Of a stretch of DNA of 64,000 nucleotides, positions 26,884 to 35,727 are shown in pieces. The stretch covers positions 1 to 64,000 of the forward strand of contig JASBUL010000103.1 of NCBI GenBank assembly GCA_030147945.1, read 5' to 3'. The position numbers and the translations under genes are program-made. How positions within the stretch are numbered: the first letter of the stretch is position 1; the number at the start of each line of letters is the position of its first letter. Below the pieces are notes generated by a model that had not been told where the DNA came from, did no database searches, and saw nothing but the letters and a program-made list of their open reading frames with translations. The DNA is from Oceanococcus sp. Lineage in GTDB: Bacteria; Pseudomonadota; Gammaproteobacteria; Nevskiales; Oceanococcaceae.

Positions 26884-27863
26884 CCCACGGACGTATTGTC
26901 GAATCCGACTTCAGGCCGCATCCGTTGCTGCGCAATGCGCACGCACAGACGGTTGTTCCCACGCTGCTGCGTCCGCTGCCCACCTTGATGCTGGATGTCG
27001 AGCGCTGGGAGCTGGACGACGGTGATTTTGTCGACCTCGGCTGGTTTGCGCGCCCGCAGCCGGGTCAACCGCTTGCGGTGCTGGTGCATGGCCTGACCGG
27101 GGGCTTTGAATCCAAGTACCTGCGCGGTACGGCGCGGCAATTGATGCAGCGGGGCTGGGCGGGCCTGATCCTGCAGCTGCGCGGTGCAGGCGATACCCCC
27201 AACCGGCTGGCGCGCAATTACCATCAGGGCGATACCGCGGATCTGCGTGCACTGCTTGGGCGTCTGCGGGCCCAATATCCGGATGCCATGGTGGCCAACA
27301 TTGGCTGGTCGCTGGGCGGCAATATTACGCTCAAGGCGGCAGCCGAGGGCGGGGCTGATCATCCGGCGGATCTGGTCGTGGCGGCGAGTGTGCCGTTTCA
27401 GCTGGAGCCTTGCGCCGAGCGTCTGCGCGAGGGTGTCTCGCGGGTTTATCAGCGGCGTTTGCTCGGTGATCTCAAGGCCATGGCTCAGCGCAAGGCCGCG
27501 CATGTGCGCCTGCCCGCGGATGTGGATCTGGCCTCAGCCATGAGCGCTGCGGATTTCTTTGCCTTTGATGATGCCTGGACGGCGCCACTTAACGGCTTTG
27601 AGGATGCGCTGGATTATTACCGGCGCTGCGAGTGCGGCCCGTTGCTGCAGGCGATCGAAAAACCCTGTCTGATCGTGCACAGCCAGGACGATCCGTTCAT
27701 GCGGCCGCAGATTATTCCGACGGCGCAGGAACTCGCCCCACAGGTTGAGCTGGAGCTAAGCCGCCACGGTGGTCATGTGGGCTTTGTGGCGCGTACCCCG
27801 GCAGGCGCTCTGGATTACTGGCTGGAGCGCCGGATCAGCTCATGGCTGAGCGCTAGGCTTTGA
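26880..27863 (+). CDS. YheT-family alpha/beta hydrolase
   Basis: This 327-residue alpha/beta hydrolase has the nucleophile elbow GWSLGGN (Ser144), the oxyanion segment VHGLTGGFES, LRGAGDTPN, and a C-terminal acid and histidine in HSQDDPFMRP and GGHVGFV. The opening FRPHPLLRNAHAQTVVPTLLR is typical of YheT/EMB8 carboxylesterases. It is the last gene of the operon with DUF4105, the PPTase and AmpD; its ATG overlaps the ampD stop. Its 3' end overlaps the convergent unknown gene by 11 bases. The substrate is unknown. Confidence 0.93.
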   Translation: MTHGRIVESDFRPHPLLRNAHAQTVVPTLLRPLPTLMLDVERWELDDGDFVDLGWFARPQPGQPLAVLVHGLTGGFESKYLRGTARQLMQRGWAGLILQLRGAGDTPNRLARNYHQGDTADLRALLGRLRAQYPDAMVANIGWSLGGNITLKAAAEGGADHPADLVVAASVPFQLEPCAERLREGVSRVYQRRLLGDLKAMAQRKAAHVRLPADVDLASAMSAADFFAFDDAWTAPLNGFEDALDYYRRCECGPLLQAIEKPCLIVHSQDDPFMRPQIIPTAQELAPQVELELSRHGGHVGFVARTPAGALDYWLERRISSWLSARL

Positions 27864-28863
27864 GCAGCTTGGTGCAGGCGCTGGAGCGATAAAACGGCTC
27901 CAGTTGCAGGCGCAAGGCGCTTTCCAGCAAGCCGGTGTCGCAGGCGTGCTTGAGTAGGTCCGGGGCCAGCGTGCGGATCTCCGTGTCCAGGGTCTCGCGA
28001 TCCAGGCCCAGGTGCTTGAGCAGTTCGGCCAGCGACTGGCTGCCATAGACTTCGTAGAAACCCTGGATGCCTTCGCGCACCAGTTCCTGGATGTATTCGG
28101 TCTGGCGCAATTCGTGCCACACCTGCAGCCCGAAGCTGGCCAGGCGGTCGATGTCTTCGTCGCTGACCATGTCGGACACGCTCAGGCGGGCATCCTTGGC
28201 ATCGCGCCAGATTTCGTCCGACAGTTCGCGAATCTGTTCGGGGCCCAGGGCGTCGAGCAGAAACTGCTGACTGTTGCGGATGCTCTTTTCGGTGTTGCCG
28301 CGGATGAAGTTACGCAGCCGGTCCTCGATGGCGGATTCCAGCCCGGGCATGCGCTTGTTCAGTGCCGCGCTGCCCTTGCTCAGCAGCGAACCCATGCCCG
28401 GCACTTTCTGCACGGCGCCGCTGCTGGAGGACAGGTAGTCGCGGATGCCGCTGTACAGCACGTTGGAAATCAGCATGGCGTAAAGCGGGCTTTCGGTGGC
28501 CTGCTTGATCAGGTTCTCACGCAACTGATCCATGTCCACGATCAGCTCAACGCCGGCCTCATACAGCTCATCGTCAACCACATCGCCGATGCGGGTTTCG
28601 GTGTTGACCGGCAGCTGCACCAGGCGTTTGGCGATCGAACCGACCAGGACGGTCAGGGTGTCCGGCAGATACCAGTCGTCGAGCCAGCGCAGGGCGGTGT
28701 CGACCGCCGTGTCCGCCTCCAGCATGGCCGACACATGGGTGTTCTCAAGCCACGCCCAGAGACCGTCGAGCAGCGGTTCGAGCTCCTTGGTCATCTTGCT
28801 TGATGTCCAGCGTTTGAGTTCGAAGGCGATGTGCGCCTCAAGCAGCTTGTCGGCCTGATCCAT
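27853..28863 (-). CDS. Conserved protein of unknown function beside rdgC
   Basis: The ATG at 28863 follows CGGAGACACCCC and gives 336 residues, almost wholly helical. It has no signal peptide and no clear membrane segment; the most hydrophobic stretch is near 130-150 (YAMLISNVLYSGIRDYL). It begins MDQADKLLEAHIAFELKRW, and acidic pairs and amphipathic helices repeat throughout. I do not recognise the family. It starts 16 bases after the rdgC stop, so it is read on the same transcript, and it may be linked to nucleoid or recombination work. That is inference from position. It has no enzyme signature. Confidence 0.75.
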   Translation of the reverse strand: MDQADKLLEAHIAFELKRWTSSKMTKELEPLLDGLWAWLENTHVSAMLEADTAVDTALRWLDDWYLPDTLTVLVGSIAKRLVQLPVNTETRIGDVVDDELYEAGVELIVDMDQLRENLIKQATESPLYAMLISNVLYSGIRDYLSSSSGAVQKVPGMGSLLSKGSAALNKRMPGLESAIEDRLRNFIRGNTEKSIRNSQQFLLDALGPEQIRELSDEIWRDAKDARLSVSDMVSDEDIDRLASFGLQVWHELRQTEYIQELVREGIQGFYEVYGSQSLAELLKHLGLDRETLDTEIRTLAPDLLKHACDTGLLESALRLQLEPFYRSSACTKLLKA

Positions 28864-28879
28864 GGGGTGTCTCCGTGTG

Positions 28880-29779
28880 CTATTCGGCACCAATGATGGC
28901 GCAAAGCTCGCCCAGCATCATGCGCAATTCGTTGCTCATCAGGGTGAAGTCGATTTCGAAACGCTGTTCTTCGTCCACATCGCTGCCTTCGGCGCCGTCA
29001 TCGCGGTCCATGTCGAGGAACTTGAGCTTCTTGATCTGCAGGGTGTCGTTGAGCACGAAAGACAGCTTGTCACCCCACGACATGCCCAGCTTGCTGACCC
29101 GCTTGCCGGAGGTGATGTGCTTGCGGATTTCCTCGGTGTTGAGCGGATGACGCAGGTAACGCACCGTGGATTTGGTTTCCTCGCTGCCGTTGAGTTCGCA
29201 TTCGTCCTCGATCAGGAAAGCGCCCGGTGCGGCGTTTTTGGCCAGCCACTCGGTCATGGTCACGGCCAGCGCCATATTGGGTTCGACCAGCTTGACCGGC
29301 GGCAGATCTTCGACCGTGGCGCGCAGGTGCTCGATCAGGTTTTCCGCGGCGGCGGCGGTCGAGGTGTCGACGATCAGCCAGCCCTGTTCGCAGTCGATCC
29401 AGGCGCGCACCCGTTTGCGCCGCACAAAGGCGCGCGGCAGCAAGGTCATGGTGATCTCGTCCTTGATATCACGCATCTGCTTGCGCCCCGGCTTGTAGCC
29501 GCGCTGAGCTTCGAATTCGCGCGCCTTGTCCTTGGCTTCTTCATTGATCACGCTGGCCGGCAGCAGTTTTTCCTCGCTGCCGTGCGCGATCATCAGATGT
29601 GGCAGCAGGGCTTCGACCAGCGCGCCGTCATCGTCCTTGGGTGCAACCCAGCCGCGGCTCAGGGCGGCCTGGCCGGTGCACGGCAGCAAAGGCTTGCGTG
29701 CCAGCTGTTCCTCCAGGGCGGCCGGGGTGATGGACCAGGGTTTTTCCAGACGGAACAGGCACAGATTCTTGAACCACAT
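28880..29779 (-). CDS. rdgC: Recombination-associated protein RdgC
   Basis: This 299-residue protein starts MWFKNLCLFRLEKPW and contains LPHLMIAHGSEEKLLPASVI, GYKPGRKQMRDIKDE and TLLPRAFVRRKRVRAWID, the well-known RdgC signature segments. RdgC forms a ring-shaped dimer around DNA and limits RecA loading; in Neisseria it affects pilin variation. The basic patch RRKRVRAWID lies in the DNA-binding ring in known members. It is the first gene of a two-gene leftward unit with the 336-residue unknown protein. Confidence 0.95.
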   Translation of the reverse strand: MWFKNLCLFRLEKPWSITPAALEEQLARKPLLPCTGQAALSRGWVAPKDDDGALVEALLPHLMIAHGSEEKLLPASVINEEAKDKAREFEAQRGYKPGRKQMRDIKDEITMTLLPRAFVRRKRVRAWIDCEQGWLIVDTSTAAAAENLIEHLRATVEDLPPVKLVEPNMALAVTMTEWLAKNAAPGAFLIEDECELNGSEETKSTVRYLRHPLNTEEIRKHITSGKRVSKLGMSWGDKLSFVLNDTLQIKKLKFLDMDRDDGAEGSDVDEEQRFEIDFTLMSNELRMMLGELCAIIGAE

Positions 29780-29918
29780 GGTGTAGGGCGGGCTTTGAAA
29801 AAACGGTCGCGGATCATATCAGGCTCGAACCGGGCATCGTCGCGTTGCAGGGCCGCCGTCTTGGTTTGTCGCCCGCCTGGTGGTGTAATGCAGCTTCCAT
29901 GAATATCGGGGGAGATCC

Positions 29919-30467
29919 ATGGAGCAACAGCACAATGCAGGGGATTTGACCCGGCAGGGGGCAGGTGCGCTTTACCAGGCGCTGTATCAGGAGCTCAAGA
30001 CGCGAGCGCATCGCGAGCGACGCAAACTGGTGGCCGGCCAGACCTTTGTCACCACGGCGCTGGTCAATGAAGCGTTCTTCAAGCTCGCGGCGGGCAATCA
30101 GGATTACGCCAGTCGTGCGCATTTCCTGAACACCGCGGCGGCGGCCATGCGCCAGGTGCTGGTCGACAGTGCCAGGGCAACCCTGGCGGAAAAACGTGGC
30201 AGCGGCCAGAAGCCTTTGTCGCTGGATGATTCCGGGCTCGGCCTGATGCCGGCTGATCCATCTGAAGGGGCCGACTTCCTGCTCGAGTTGAACCAGCATC
30301 TGGAACAGCTTGCGACGCTCAGCCCGCGGCTGGCCAAGGTGGTGGAGTGCCGCTTCTTCAGCGGTTATACCGACGCCGAAACAGCCGAAGCACTGGATGT
30401 GACCGAGCGTACGGTCCGGCGCGACTGGCTCAAGGCCAAGGCCTGGCTGTATGACGCCATGAGCTGA
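29919..30467 (+). CDS. ECF sigma factor paired with a Ser/Thr kinase (ECF43-like)
   Basis: This 182-residue sigma factor has region 2 near 17-85 (ALYQALYQELKTRAHRER) and region 4 near 125-175 (RLAKVVECRFFSGYTDAET followed by the helix-turn-helix LDVTERTVRRDW). GGGGGAG precedes the ATG. The ALVNEAFFKL and AHFLNTAAAAMRQVLVD segments are typical of the ECF group found beside Hanks-type kinases, where kinase phosphorylation of the sigma factor replaces an antisigma factor. The convergent gene encodes such a kinase. Confidence 0.88.
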   Translation: MEQQHNAGDLTRQGAGALYQALYQELKTRAHRERRKLVAGQTFVTTALVNEAFFKLAAGNQDYASRAHFLNTAAAAMRQVLVDSARATLAEKRGSGQKPLSLDDSGLGLMPADPSEGADFLLELNQHLEQLATLSPRLAKVVECRFFSGYTDAETAEALDVTERTVRRDWLKAKAWLYDAMS

Positions 30468-30480
30468 ACGGCGGTGCGGC

Positions 30481-33126
30481 TCAGCGCGAGTTTGCGAACA
30501 GCACGCTGATCGGGTGCTCCGCGCCGAGCTGGGCCAGCGCCTGTTCTCGACTTTGCTGCCACAGCGTTCGTGCCGCATCGTCCAGGCCCTGCGCACGCAG
30601 CAGATCGACCTTGCGACGGTTCATGCTGAGCACCTCGTAATGGGCCGCATGGCGAGCACGGGTCTTGTGTGTGATCGCCTGATCCAGCACATCAAGAGCC
30701 TGTGCCGTTGCGCCCTGTTCCTGCAGCCAGGTCGCGTGCAGCGCGAGGGCATCGGCATATTGGCTGAGCGCGGCATCGCCGCTGGCCGCAAGACCCTGCA
30801 AAGCGGTTGAGAACAGTGCCTCGGCGCTGGCCGCATCGGGGCTGAGGCGGGCCAGCAAAGCCCGGTTGAGGTGGTGCCAGCTGGTGGGTGTGGTGGTCTG
30901 CTGCGTCAGAGATGCGCGCAGGCGCTGTTGCGCTTCCTCGATCAGGCCGTCCTCGCTCAAGGCGCGGGCCAGCGCATACACTGCGCTGGCGTGCAGGCGC
31001 CCGCCGGCACCGGCGTATTTTTCGGCCATCCATTCGCCCTGTTCAAGCAGGCGCATGCCGGCGTTACGCAGACCATTGATACGGTGAGCCACGCCCAGAT
31101 TCTTCATCAGCGTGGCCTGGGCTGCCGAGGCGCCATACAGCGCAGTGCGCAACTCCAGTGCCGCGGCCAGTCGTTTCTCGCCCTCGTAAGGGTCGCCATG
31201 GCGCAGGGCGAACAGACCCCAGTTGGCCAGCAGATTGAGCGCATCGGGGGAGTTCTGCTTGCCGATGGCCTGCCACACGGTCCAGGCCTCAGCACAGGCC
31301 GTAAGCGCCTCAGCCAGGCGGTTGTCGTAGTACAGCGCCACGGCCAGATTGATCAGCACGATGCCGGTTTCCTCATGCGCCTCACCCCAGTAGGCACGCG
31401 CACGCCCGGCGGCATCACGCAGATGTTCAACCGCAGCTGCGGTATGCCCCTGAGCCCGGGCCAGCTGTGAGGCCAGTGTGGCGGCCCAGATCAGTTCCGA
31501 GGGATAGCGCTGGGGCGCGACCTGCCATACCGCGACGGCCTGGTCGTAGAGCTGGCGTGCCTGCAGGTAATCACCATCGCGGTAGGCCAGATGGGCCAGA
31601 TTGATGTCGATGCTGGCGCGCACCTCGGCGTCGATCTGATCCTGCGGCAGGGCCCGGGCGCGCTGCAGCAGTTCGCGTGCGCCGGCATAGTCCTCGGTGA
31701 ACAGTTGCAGTTCACCGAGCATTTGCATCAGCGCGGCCGCGGTGGCCGGATCATTGCCGAAGTCACGTTCGATGTTGCCGGCGCTCTGGGAAAACAGTTC
31801 GCGCGCGGTTAACTGGTCGGTGTCGAGTTCACTGGCTGCGCTGCGGAACAGGCGCAGTATGGAGCCGCGCATGGTCGACAGGCGCGCCGCCTCGCGGCGT
31901 GCAATGTCGCGCTCAAGCGCGGCCTGATGTGCTTGCCAGGTGGTTGCGGCAAGGCCGATGGCGAGGCTTGCCAGAACGGCCAGGGCGGCGCTGGCGGCCA
32001 GTGCGTGGCGGCGCAGCAGGCGTCCGGCACGGTAGCTGAATCGGGGCGCCCGGGCCTGGATCGGTTCATTGTTCAGATGGCGGCGCAGATCGTCGGCCAG
32101 GGCCTGCGCGCTGGCGTAGCGTTGCGACGCATCGCGCGCCAGGGCTTTGTCGCAAATCGCATCGAGATCGCCGCGCAGCAGCGTTGCCTCCGGACCACAC
32201 ATGCGCTGGCTCGGTGGCCTGGGCTGGGCATGACAGATGCGGTCGAGCATGCGCGGCAGGCTGAGCCCTTCGAGCTCGACCGGAGGCTGCCCGCACAGCA
32301 GGAAATACAAGGTGGCGCCGAGGCCGTAGACATCGGTCACGGTGGTGATGGCCTCGCCGCTGAACTGTTCGGGTGCGGCGTAATTGGGCGTGGCCAGTGC
32401 CTGTGTGGCGTTGGCGCTCAAGGCTTCCGGGTTGAGCTTGGCAATCCCGAAATCGAGCAGGTGAGGGCGGCCATCGCGATCGACCAGAATGTTGTCCGGC
32501 TTGATGTCGCGGTGAACCACCAGACGGCTGTGGGCATAGCTGACGGCCGGGCAAAGCTCGAGAAACAGCTCCAGACGTTGTCCTACAGTGGGGTGTGACT
32601 CGACCAGCCAGCGGGCCAAGGGTTGGCCGTCGATATATTCCATGGCCATGTAAGGGCGGCCATCGGGGCTCAAGCCGCCATCAATCAGTCGGGCAATGCC
32701 AGGGTGATGCAGGTCGGCGAGAATCTGCCGTTCGCTTTCGAAGCGCGCCAGCATGGCGTCCTGATCACCGCGCAGAAGCTTGAGTGCCACGGTCTGGTTG
32801 TATACGCCATCGTCGCGGCGTGCCTTGTAGACCTCGCCCATGCCGCCACGCCCGATCAGCTGGATGATGCGCCAGGGCCCGATCTGGCCAGTGGCTTCGC
32901 TCAGAGCCGCATCATCGGCCGTGGCGTTGTCGCCTAGTGGCCCGGTTTCCATGAAATCACCGGCGTCATCGCCCGCGCTGAGCAGGTCGATCACGCGCTT
33001 GCGCACAGCCGGTCGGTCCTTGGTGCGGGCCTGCACGTAAGCCAGCCGCTCGTTCGGCGCGCGGTCCAGCGCCGCATCAAGCAGGCTTTCGATCTCTTGC
33101 CACAGGGCGGCGTCATCTGTGCTCAT
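30481..33126 (-). CDS. Hanks-type serine/threonine protein kinase with TPR-like C-terminal domain
   Basis: This 881-residue protein has an N-terminal kinase domain (about 82-350). It shows the glycine loop IGRGGMGEVYKARR, the VALKLLRG lysine, the catalytic HRDIKPDN and the LLDFGIAKL DFG motif. A single membrane segment lies near 378-400 (AASAALAVLASLAIGLAATTW), followed by a large helical domain of TPR-like repeats up to the C-terminus. The kinase domain would be cytoplasmic and the repeats periplasmic. It converges with the ECF sigma gene 13 bases away and probably controls that sigma factor by phosphorylation. The signal it senses is unknown. Confidence 0.93.
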   Translation of the reverse strand: MSTDDAALWQEIESLLDAALDRAPNERLAYVQARTKDRPAVRKRVIDLLSAGDDAGDFMETGPLGDNATADDAALSEATGQIGPWRIIQLIGRGGMGEVYKARRDDGVYNQTVALKLLRGDQDAMLARFESERQILADLHHPGIARLIDGGLSPDGRPYMAMEYIDGQPLARWLVESHPTVGQRLELFLELCPAVSYAHSRLVVHRDIKPDNILVDRDGRPHLLDFGIAKLNPEALSANATQALATPNYAAPEQFSGEAITTVTDVYGLGATLYFLLCGQPPVELEGLSLPRMLDRICHAQPRPPSQRMCGPEATLLRGDLDAICDKALARDASQRYASAQALADDLRRHLNNEPIQARAPRFSYRAGRLLRRHALAASAALAVLASLAIGLAATTWQAHQAALERDIARREAARLSTMRGSILRLFRSAASELDTDQLTARELFSQSAGNIERDFGNDPATAAALMQMLGELQLFTEDYAGARELLQRARALPQDQIDAEVRASIDINLAHLAYRDGDYLQARQLYDQAVAVWQVAPQRYPSELIWAATLASQLARAQGHTAAAVEHLRDAAGRARAYWGEAHEETGIVLINLAVALYYDNRLAEALTACAEAWTVWQAIGKQNSPDALNLLANWGLFALRHGDPYEGEKRLAAALELRTALYGASAAQATLMKNLGVAHRINGLRNAGMRLLEQGEWMAEKYAGAGGRLHASAVYALARALSEDGLIEEAQQRLRASLTQQTTTPTSWHHLNRALLARLSPDAASAEALFSTALQGLAASGDAALSQYADALALHATWLQEQGATAQALDVLDQAITHKTRARHAAHYEVLSMNRRKVDLLRAQGLDDAARTLWQQSREQALAQLGAEHPISVLFANSR

Positions 33127-33243
33127 GAACGCGCGGGCCTTGTCGGGGTCTCAGGCCTTCAGTGTAGCCGCTGTGCATAGCGGCGCCAGCGCGGCGACCG
33201 TATGCTTGGCCACCACAACAGAAATCACGCCGGAGGCACCTGA

Positions 33244-33996
33244 ATGAATCTGTCCCGTCTTTTGCTCGCGCCAGCCTTGCTGGCATCCAGCGCTACGGCG
33301 CTCGCGGCCGGTACGCTGTCCTATGCCAGCCCGGAAAATGAGGGGCATCAACAGCTGGAGATCGGGGCCAGTGCGGTGCGCATGTCACAGCAGGGCCAGC
33401 CGCAGTGGCTGCTGTATCAGGACGCCGACAAGACCCTGTACATCGTTGATGACACGCAGCGCAGTTACAACCGGGTCACCGAGCAGGCGGCTGAAGCCCT
33501 GGCCAAGCAGGTTGCCGCGTTGCAGAAACAGATCGAGCAGCAGCTCGCCATGCTGCCGCCGGAACAGCGCGAAATGATGAAAGGCATGCTGCCGCAGGTG
33601 CCGGATATGTCCAAACGCAACTTCCGCGTGGAGAAAACGCAGGGCACCCGCAAGGTCGGTGATTACACCTGTCAGCCGGTGACCGTTTACGACAACGACA
33701 AGGCCAGCGAGGAGCTGTGTCTGGCCGATGTCAGCGCGGTGGGGCTCAAACCCGCCGACCTCAAGTTGCTCAAGCGCATGGGCGAAACCATGAGTGCGAT
33801 GGCCTCGCAGTTCGGGGCCGGCTCCATGGCCGCGGTGCTGGATCAGATGGATGGTGTGCCGGTTGAACATCGCGCGCCGGGTGCGCAGCAGGCCAAGGCC
33901 ACCCTGGTCAAGGTCGACACCGCAGCGCCGGACGCTGCGCGTCTGAGTCTGCCAGAGGGCTACAGCGAACGACCGCTGTTCCCGGGGATGAATTGA
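33244..33996 (+). CDS. Periplasmic protein of unknown function (DUF4412-like)
   Basis: This 250-residue protein has a signal peptide (MNLSRLLLAPALLASSATALA). A beta-rich segment is near 25-75 (LEIGASAVRMSQQGQPQWLLYQ). Then comes a Gln/Met-rich helix, and a conserved-looking YTCQPVTVYDN segment. The layout resembles DUF4412-type proteins, which have a LolA-like shell, but I am not certain of the family. The fragment KVGDYTCQPV recalls the 'isGyxCk' element of those proteins. Its stop overlaps the yceH ATG, suggesting co-translation. Confidence 0.72.
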   Translation: MNLSRLLLAPALLASSATALAAGTLSYASPENEGHQQLEIGASAVRMSQQGQPQWLLYQDADKTLYIVDDTQRSYNRVTEQAAEALAKQVAALQKQIEQQLAMLPPEQREMMKGMLPQVPDMSKRNFRVEKTQGTRKVGDYTCQPVTVYDNDKASEELCLADVSAVGLKPADLKLLKRMGETMSAMASQFGAGSMAAVLDQMDGVPVEHRAPGAQQAKATLVKVDTAAPDAARLSLPEGYSERPLFPGMN

Positions 33997-34610
33997 TGAG
34001 CGAACTGACACTGACGCCGGTTCAGGCGCGGGTGATCGGCGCGCTGGTGGAGAAATCCCTGAGCACGCCGCAGTACTACCCGATGACGGTGAACGGCCTG
34101 ATGGCCGCGTGCAATCAGAAAAACTGCCGTCATCCGGTGATGAGCCTGCGTGAAGGTGAAGTCGGCTCGGCCTTGCTTGATCTGCTCGAGCTGGACTTGG
34201 TGGCCGAGGAGGTCGGGGCGCGCGCGCCGCGCTGGCGGCATCGCTTCAAACATCAGTTTTTGCTCAACGAAACCACCCTCGGTGTGCTGGTCGCGCTGAT
34301 GTTGCGTGGGCCTCAGACCGTTGCCGAACTGCGTGCCAACACCTCCAATCTGGGCGGGCCGTTCGAGCCTGAGGCCATCGCGGCCGCGCTGGAAGATCTG
34401 GCGGACCGCGGCCAGCCGCTGGTCAAACGTTTGGGTGAGGGCGGCCACAAAGGCACCCGTTATGCCCATTTGCTGTGCGGCGAGGATACAATCGTCGAGC
34501 CGGCCGCAAGTGGCGGGCGAGGTGGTGAGGGCAGTGCATCACGTCTGGATGCATTGGAAGCTCGGGTGGACGAGCTGGAAGCGCAGATCGCGCGGCTGCT
34601 GGAGAGCTGA
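33996..34610 (+). CDS. yceH: YceH family protein (DUF480)
   Basis: The ATG at 33996 overlaps the preceding TGA and gives 204 residues. The DUF480 core is clear: RVIGALVEKSLSTPQYYPM, NQKNCRHPVM, RWRHRFKHQF and LLRGPQTVAELRANT. The fold is two winged-helix domains. The C-terminal tail ends in a short coiled coil (LDALEARVDELEAQIARLL). The family is widespread in gammaproteobacteria, with no settled function. Two wings suggest nucleic-acid or protein binding. Confidence 0.95.
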   Translation: MSELTLTPVQARVIGALVEKSLSTPQYYPMTVNGLMAACNQKNCRHPVMSLREGEVGSALLDLLELDLVAEEVGARAPRWRHRFKHQFLLNETTLGVLVALMLRGPQTVAELRANTSNLGGPFEPEAIAAALEDLADRGQPLVKRLGEGGHKGTRYAHLLCGEDTIVEPAASGGRGGEGSASRLDALEARVDELEAQIARLLES

Positions 34611-34625
34611 GGTGCGCAGGCCGCT

Positions 34626-34850
34626 TTAGTAGTGCGGCGGCCTTTCGTCGGCGGCTTCGCCACCGCCGCCACCACCCACATCACGCAGTGATTGCAGCTG
34701 GCGGGCGAGCTTCTTGACCGCCTTGGTCAGCTCGGCTATTTCGTGCTGCTGGCTGGCGACGATGTCATTGAGTTTCAGCACCGTGTCGTCCTGATGGGCG
34801 ACACGGGCTTGCAGATCAACCAGCTGGTCTGAAAGATCGGCTTGATTCAT
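34626..34850 (-). CDS. slyX: SlyX family protein
   Basis: This 74-residue protein is one long coiled coil (about 6-52), followed by a Gly-rich linker and the typical C-terminus DERPPHY. SlyX is found next to slyD in enterobacteria and its role is not settled. Here it lies 16 bases after the parvulin-type peptidyl-prolyl isomerase gene, which keeps a prolyl-isomerase association. The glycine run (six in a row) is longer than in E. coli. Confidence 0.92.
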   Translation of the reverse strand: MNQADLSDQLVDLQARVAHQDDTVLKLNDIVASQQHEIAELTKAVKKLARQLQSLRDVGGGGGGEAADERPPHY

Positions 34851-34866
34851 CAGCGTGTCGCAGGCC

Positions 34867-35148
34867 TCAGGCGTTGCGGCTGGTGATTTCCAGCAGGTGA
34901 TAGCCGAACTGGGTCTTGATCGGGCCGTGCACGGTGTTCAGCTCATCGCGGAAGACCACCTGGTCGAACTCCGGCACCATCATGCCCTGGCTGAAGCTGC
35001 CCAGATCACCACCGGAACGGCCGGAGGGGCAGGTCGAATGTTCTTTGGCGATCGCAGCGAAGTCTTCACCGTCGGCGATGCGCTGTTTGAGGTCGTTGCA
35101 CTGCTCTTCGCTGGCGACGAGGATGTGACGGGCCGTTGCGGTCGGCAT
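34867..35148 (-). CDS. ppiC: Parvulin-type peptidyl-prolyl cis-trans isomerase
   Basis: The ATG at 35148 follows AGGAGAAAGCCC and gives 93 residues starting MPTATARHILV. Parvulin motifs are ARHILV, STCPSGRSGGDLGSF, MVPEFDQVVF and TQFGYHLLEI. There is no signal peptide, so it is the small cytoplasmic PpiC form. An upstream start at 35178 would add a ten-residue basic leader that is not typical. It is followed by slyX on the same strand. Confidence 0.95.
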   Translation of the reverse strand: MPTATARHILVASEEQCNDLKQRIADGEDFAAIAKEHSTCPSGRSGGDLGSFSQGMMVPEFDQVVFRDELNTVHGPIKTQFGYHLLEITSRNA

Positions 35149-35276
35149 GGGCTTTCTCCTGAAAAGGTTTCTGAGCATGGAGGCGTGACAGCACCGCGTG
35201 GCGCCGTCTCCGATAGATTGAAACGGCGATTATGCCTGCCCGTGTCCCGCCCGCGCCAACCGTGTGACGTCGCCAC

Positions 35277-35660
35277 TCACTGTGGCGAAGGTCGATCCTC
35301 CGCACGCATGCGTGTGCTGCCGCCAGTGATGCGTGAATCCTGGCGCTGACTGGCCTTGTGCAGGCTGAGCTTGTCGCGGGTGTCGCGCAGCACGCTGCCC
35401 AGGTGCAGTTCGCTGTCATTCATCATGCTGGCCCCGTGCGGCGTGACCACCACGGACAAACCCTGACCATCATTCTGAAAATCGATGGCGTTCTGTTCGA
35501 ACATGTAGCGCAAGGCATCGCGCAGATCGCTCTGGCGCAATCCGGTGTAGGCCCACAAGCCTTGCAGCTCGCGGAATGGCAAGGACGAATAGCGCGTCAT
35601 ATGCTGCTCGCGGAAGACGCGCAGCAGCGCTTTTTCCAAAGTGCTGTGAGTTACGATCAC
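35277..35660 (-). CDS. Small protein of unknown function, possibly winged-helix
   Basis: The GTG at 35660 follows GGGAGATCCGTC at ideal spacing, which fixes the start. The 127-residue product has helices and a strand pair ([39 protein letters not shown]) that could form a winged helix, and a basic, flexible tail ([19 protein letters not shown]). I do not recognise a family and there is no membrane segment. It is divergent from fabH with 67 bases between the start codons, so the promoters must lie close together. Confidence 0.72.
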   Translation of the reverse strand: MIVTHSTLEKALLRVFREQHMTRYSSLPFRELQGLWAYTGLRQSDLRDALRYMFEQNAIDFQNDGQGLSVVVTPHGASMMNDSELHLGSVLRDTRDKLSLHKASQRQDSRITGGSTRMRAEDRPSPQ

Positions 35661-35727
35661 GACGGATCTCCCGTGCGGTGTGTGCGCGGGTATGCTCTCA
35701 GCCGGATGGCAAACAAAAAGTGAAGCG

